DNA of 52,530 nt, taken from assembly GCA_016719815.1 (NCBI GenBank), contig JADJYK010000020.1, positions 1 to 52,530 on the forward strand. The letters run 5' to 3'. This document shows, in pieces, positions 49,034-52,530 of this stretch (position 1 is its first letter; each line of letters opens with the position of its first letter). This DNA is from Chitinophagaceae bacterium (lineage in GTDB: Bacteria; Bacteroidota; Bacteroidia; Chitinophagales; Chitinophagaceae). Under the pieces are notes generated by a model. It saw only the letters and a list, made by a program, of their open reading frames with translations, was not told where the DNA came from and searched no databases. Made by a program: the position numbers and the translations under genes.

Positions 49034-52000
49034 TTATTCAACTGTTATTCTCACTCCCTCACTGTGCGAAGTAAACTCAGGGGCATACATGCACTGTATG
49101 GTAGTGATGCCATTGCTGAAGTTTCCTTTGTGTGTTACAAACAGCGGGTACTCGAATACATAAGTGCCTTTCCTCAGGTTGCTGAAGAAGAAATTGGTGC
49201 TGGCATCCTTGGTGCTTTCGTAATAACCCAGTCCGCCCTGCCACTTATAGCTGCTGAGTACATTCACCGGTTCAAGTGCCGATGCCCGCATGTCTTTCAT
49301 GTGTACATATTCCATATCACGGTCAACCCGCAGTTCAACCCGTACTTTTATCTTATCGCCCACCTTCAGTACATCGCCATCGTTAACGGGTGTGATTACC
49401 GGGCCGCGGTCGCTGTTCTTTTCTACAAACAATTTCTTCGACAGTTTCAATGGCGTGGAGGCCGGAGTGATTTTATCAAGGTCTTCAAAATACTGCCAGT
49501 ACACACCGCCCCAGGAGGCTCCAACAGCCCCCCTGCCCCCCGCTGGGGGGGTCTGGGTTTCCTCTACCTTAACAGTCACTTTACCCATTTGGGGATTTAC
49601 TTTATCTCCATCGATGGTTTTCTTGAAGTGTCCGGTACCGGCTTCCGTTTTGTTATCGTTTGAACTGATAACCATGTTATCTAGATTGATAGTAATCACC
49701 GGTTCGCTGGAAAGCCAGTTTGTTCCCTGTAACAATAAAGCGTAACAGGCTTCTGCGGTTGCTTTTGTTGTTTTCCAGTTATTAGTTTGTTTGTTTTTGA
49801 GCAACCATGTACGCAGGTCATCAACAGCCTTTGTGTCTTTTCCGGCTTCCTGGAAGGCTTCAATCATCAGGGAGTGGGTTTCTATCGGCATCTCGTACCA
49901 GAACCATCCATAACGCTGGTCTTTCCAGTACATGCCCAGTTCTTCGTTGCTGATAGAAGTTTCTTTCAGCGATTTCAAAATGGCCGCAGGTGTTTTTGTA
50001 TCACCGGTTCTGTATAAGGCCAGCGCTGCCATGCCCTGCATGTACTTACTTTGCCCCACCCATGTTTGCTGCATACGGCTGCGGAAGTATTCATACGCTT
50101 TTTTGTTGCCTGCAATTTCAAATTCGGGAAAGAAGCTCCGCATGTACAGATACTGGATGATGGTATAATCCGGAGTGTAAGTCTTCAGGTTTACCTTATA
50201 CTTGATAAGATTGTTGTAGTCCTCTGTTATCTTTCTGTCAAGATAAGGGATGGCCGTATTCAGTATGCTTGCAATGTTCATGCTTTGGCCTTCTGCCACT
50301 GCTTTCAGTTTTTTAAGGTGACCGATACCGGTAACAATGTATTGTGTGATGTAGCGGTCATCGGGCCCGCCGGTAAACCATACAAAACCACCGTTGGGAC
50401 TTTGCATTTGTTTCAGCTTATCGTAAGCACTACTTAATTGCTCACTCATTCGCACTAAATCAAACAGCAATGCGATGTTTTTCTTTTGCTGTGCTTCGTT
50501 TTCGGCTTCCAGCACCCACGGTGTTTCTTCCAGCAATATGGCTTTCAGTTCCTGGTTCTTTTGCAGGTTACTCATCAGTGCTGCGGTGTCTTTTATTTTC
50601 CATTGCTCAAACACCTGCTTAATTTTTGGTGTTGAGTTGGCAATATATGTGGCCAGCGAATTGGCATAGTACCTGTTCCATGTTTGCTCAGCACATTCGT
50701 AAGGATATTCCATCAGGTAGGGCAGGGCCTGCACGGCATACCAGGCGGGGTTGCTGGTGTATTCAACCGTAAGAGCATGGTGCTGCAATGTGGAGGATGA
50801 ACCGGAATTCAGCAGCTTATCGAAGGTGAAATTCTTTGTGCCGGTGCCACGCATTGGTAAAGGCATGGTTTCGGTTACCAGCATCCGGTTGGTAAGCACG
50901 GGCAGTGCATTTTCTTCTCCGTCGGAGAAGGCACCTGCTTTGGCAACAATCCGCCATACCAATGCTTTGTTGAAACGGTAAGGCACTTCGATGGGGAACA
51001 TCACCGCTTCGCTTTGCCCGGCAGCTACGGTGAAGAACTGGCTGGGGATAGAATTCTTGAACCATCCGTCAACCGGCTGGTTGGTGGCCGCATCAAAGAG
51101 TTGCAGTTCGGCCGTGCCGGTTATTTCTTTATCGAACAGATTCACCACTTTGGTGCTTAACTCCATCCGGTCGCCCTCACGAAGGAAACGGGGAGCATTG
51201 GGCTGTACCATCAGGTCTTTTTGTGTAATGATTTCTTTGGTGCTGGTGGCAAAGGCGGCATCTTTAGTATGGGCCAGTGCCATAAACTTCCACTTCGTTA
51301 ATGCTTCGGGCATGATGAAGGAGAATTCGATATCACCATTTTTCATCTGTCCGTAATTCAGGGAAGAAGAAAGCCGTTTCATTAAAATTCTTACGAATTT
51401 TTACTTCGCTGCCCTGCTGCTGATCACAGTTTCTTACCAACTTTCTTCGAGTTGCATAATGGTGGCTTTGTCATTCTTCTTAACTTTTTCGCCAATTACC
51501 AGAATTTCACCACTTGCAACTCCTGCAGAATCTGCTACAGCAATAGCTCCATCAGCCATTGGTGCAGGAGGAGCAGCCATTTTCATATAAACTCCTTCGG
51601 CATCCATTCCTCTTATCCTGATATTTCCGTAATATCCGCCATCTTCATATAGCAGATTATCATATCTCTTATCTACTCCTTTCCATTCCTTTTCCTGGAT
51701 ATACTTCTGCTGTGATTGCCAGTCAGCAAAACAGATTGAGCCGTTCCAACTTATCCGGTTGTAGAAATAAGGCCATACAGACGGGGCATACCAGCCATGT
51801 GGTGCAAACTGGTCAGAGAGGCATCGTACATGCTGCCCAGCATTTCCGCCGCCACTTTTCTCTTTGAGTCCTGAGATTTTTACTTTCCATTTTTCTTCGC
51901 TGCCGGGTAGTGTTTTTTCCCGGAAGGTGGAGTATTCAATCTTCAGCGCCTTGTTGCTCCAGGGCACCAGTATGGTTTGGTTGTGCTGGTAGAAACGGTT

Positions 52001-52530
52001 GTGCTTTACAAACAACCATCCCACACCATAACCGCCACGGTCGGCCTCACCGGCAGGGAAGGAGAAGGTTTTCTTTTCGCCAGACAGTTTTTGGAAACTG
52101 TAGTTGCCCATCAACTGGTTCCATGCATTTCCTTTTTGTCAACCTGCTGTATCAAAAAGAGGTTGTCGGCAGCAGTGCCCAGTTCAACAGTGGCGGTATC
52201 GTTCGGCTGTACGGTTGTATTTACGGCACCAGTCCACAAATACTGCGGGCTGCTGAGCTGGCTGCTCTTCTCGTTGTACAGTTCAATGTATTTTACATCT
52301 TTTACATCTTCGCCGTTTTTATCTTTGGTTGCTATCTCAACAACATAGAAACCAGGTTCCCACTTTCCATTCACTACTTTCCATTCACCATTTTCTCTTG
52401 CCGAGTCGCTTTTATTAAACACTTCTGCTCCTTTCTCCCAACTCTTGTAATCAGTTTCGTTATCATACTCGTCGTAAGGGAAGTTTTTAATGTAGTCTTC
52501 TTTTGTCATCACAAACTGGTCGGGCCTGTC
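49034..52530 (-). CDS. Alpha-2-macroglobulin family protein (second copy), 5' partial, frameshifted
   Basis: The right window edge cuts the N-terminal part; about 1165 residues are visible. Order from the edge: macroglobulin/bait-region part (DYIKNFPYDEYDNETDYKSW and FVKHNRFYQHNQTILVPW), a flexible Ala/Pro-rich stretch MAAPPAPMADGAIAVAD (51512-51577 region), GEILVIGEKV, then the MG7/A2M domain (NGDIEFSFIMPEALTKWKFM), then the thioester in YPYECAEQTWNRYY (CAEQ at 50684-50695), an alpha/alpha toroid with GGFVWFTGGPDDRYITQYIV, and a C-terminal receptor-like domain ending EGVRITVE. Frame breaks lie near 52115, 51835, 51430 and 51365. Same family as the 40708-46589 gene but without a full plug. 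Confidence 0.91.

Overview
The window comes from a member of the Bacteroidota and looks most like the Chitinophagaceae or a close relative. The evidence is a secreted protein with a gliding-motility/CHU_C-type C-terminus followed by a PorP/SprF gene, an ExbB-ExbD-ExbD-TonB cluster with the Bacteroidota form of TonB, an Omp28-like lipoprotein, a very short NuoG, and several matches to the Bacteroidota promoter element TAnnTTTG. The family-level placement is inference. No phage, insertion sequence, tRNA, rRNA or CRISPR array was seen.

Layout. 1-13629: a 14-gene respiratory complex I operon, nuoA to nuoN, all on the + strand, with nuoA cut by the left edge. 13742-15022: an orphan ABC-type FtsX/MacB-like permease. 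15237-18388: exbB, two exbD genes and tonB, closed by a clear terminator. 18481-20952: mnmE and galM. 20977-25111 (- strand): a large FAD/Fe-S D-lactate-dehydrogenase-type protein and a WecA/TagO-type sugar-phosphate transferase. 25286-28648: a family 2 glycosyltransferase and recG. 28755-33425: a 1203-residue secreted PKD/SBBP protein and its PorP/SprF partner. 33439-35743 (- strand): a DUF6029-like protein and a TlpA-like thioredoxin. 35882-37639: an Ig-repeat/Omp28 lipoprotein. 37708-40520 (- strand): an mrr-type restriction gene and aspS. 40708-46589: a very large alpha-2-macroglobulin (A2M) that carries a SusC/TonB-receptor plug module. 46602-48896 (- strand): a small membrane protein, an FAD-dependent oxidoreductase and a histidine phosphatase. 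49034-52530 (- strand): a second A2M cut by the right edge.

How the genes fit together. Complex I makes proton-motive force; the Exb/TonB cluster spends it to drive outer-membrane transport. The secreted protein and PorP/SprF belong to type IX secretion. The two A2M proteins are likely periplasmic or lipid-anchored protease traps; both keep the CxEQ thioester motif. The most unusual object is the first A2M: a carboxypeptidase-regulatory-like domain plus a SusC-type plug lies exactly between the bait-region part and the MG7/A2M domain, with no beta barrel. The second A2M has a short Ala/Pro-rich linker there, followed by a motif that resembles the start of that insert.

Data quality. About fifteen genes are broken by one-base (occasionally two-base) insertions or deletions, many in homopolymers, and the protein continues intact in another frame. 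I read these as assembly errors of an indel-prone sequencing method, not biological decay, and give full spans for such genes. mrr is the only one where real decay stays plausible.
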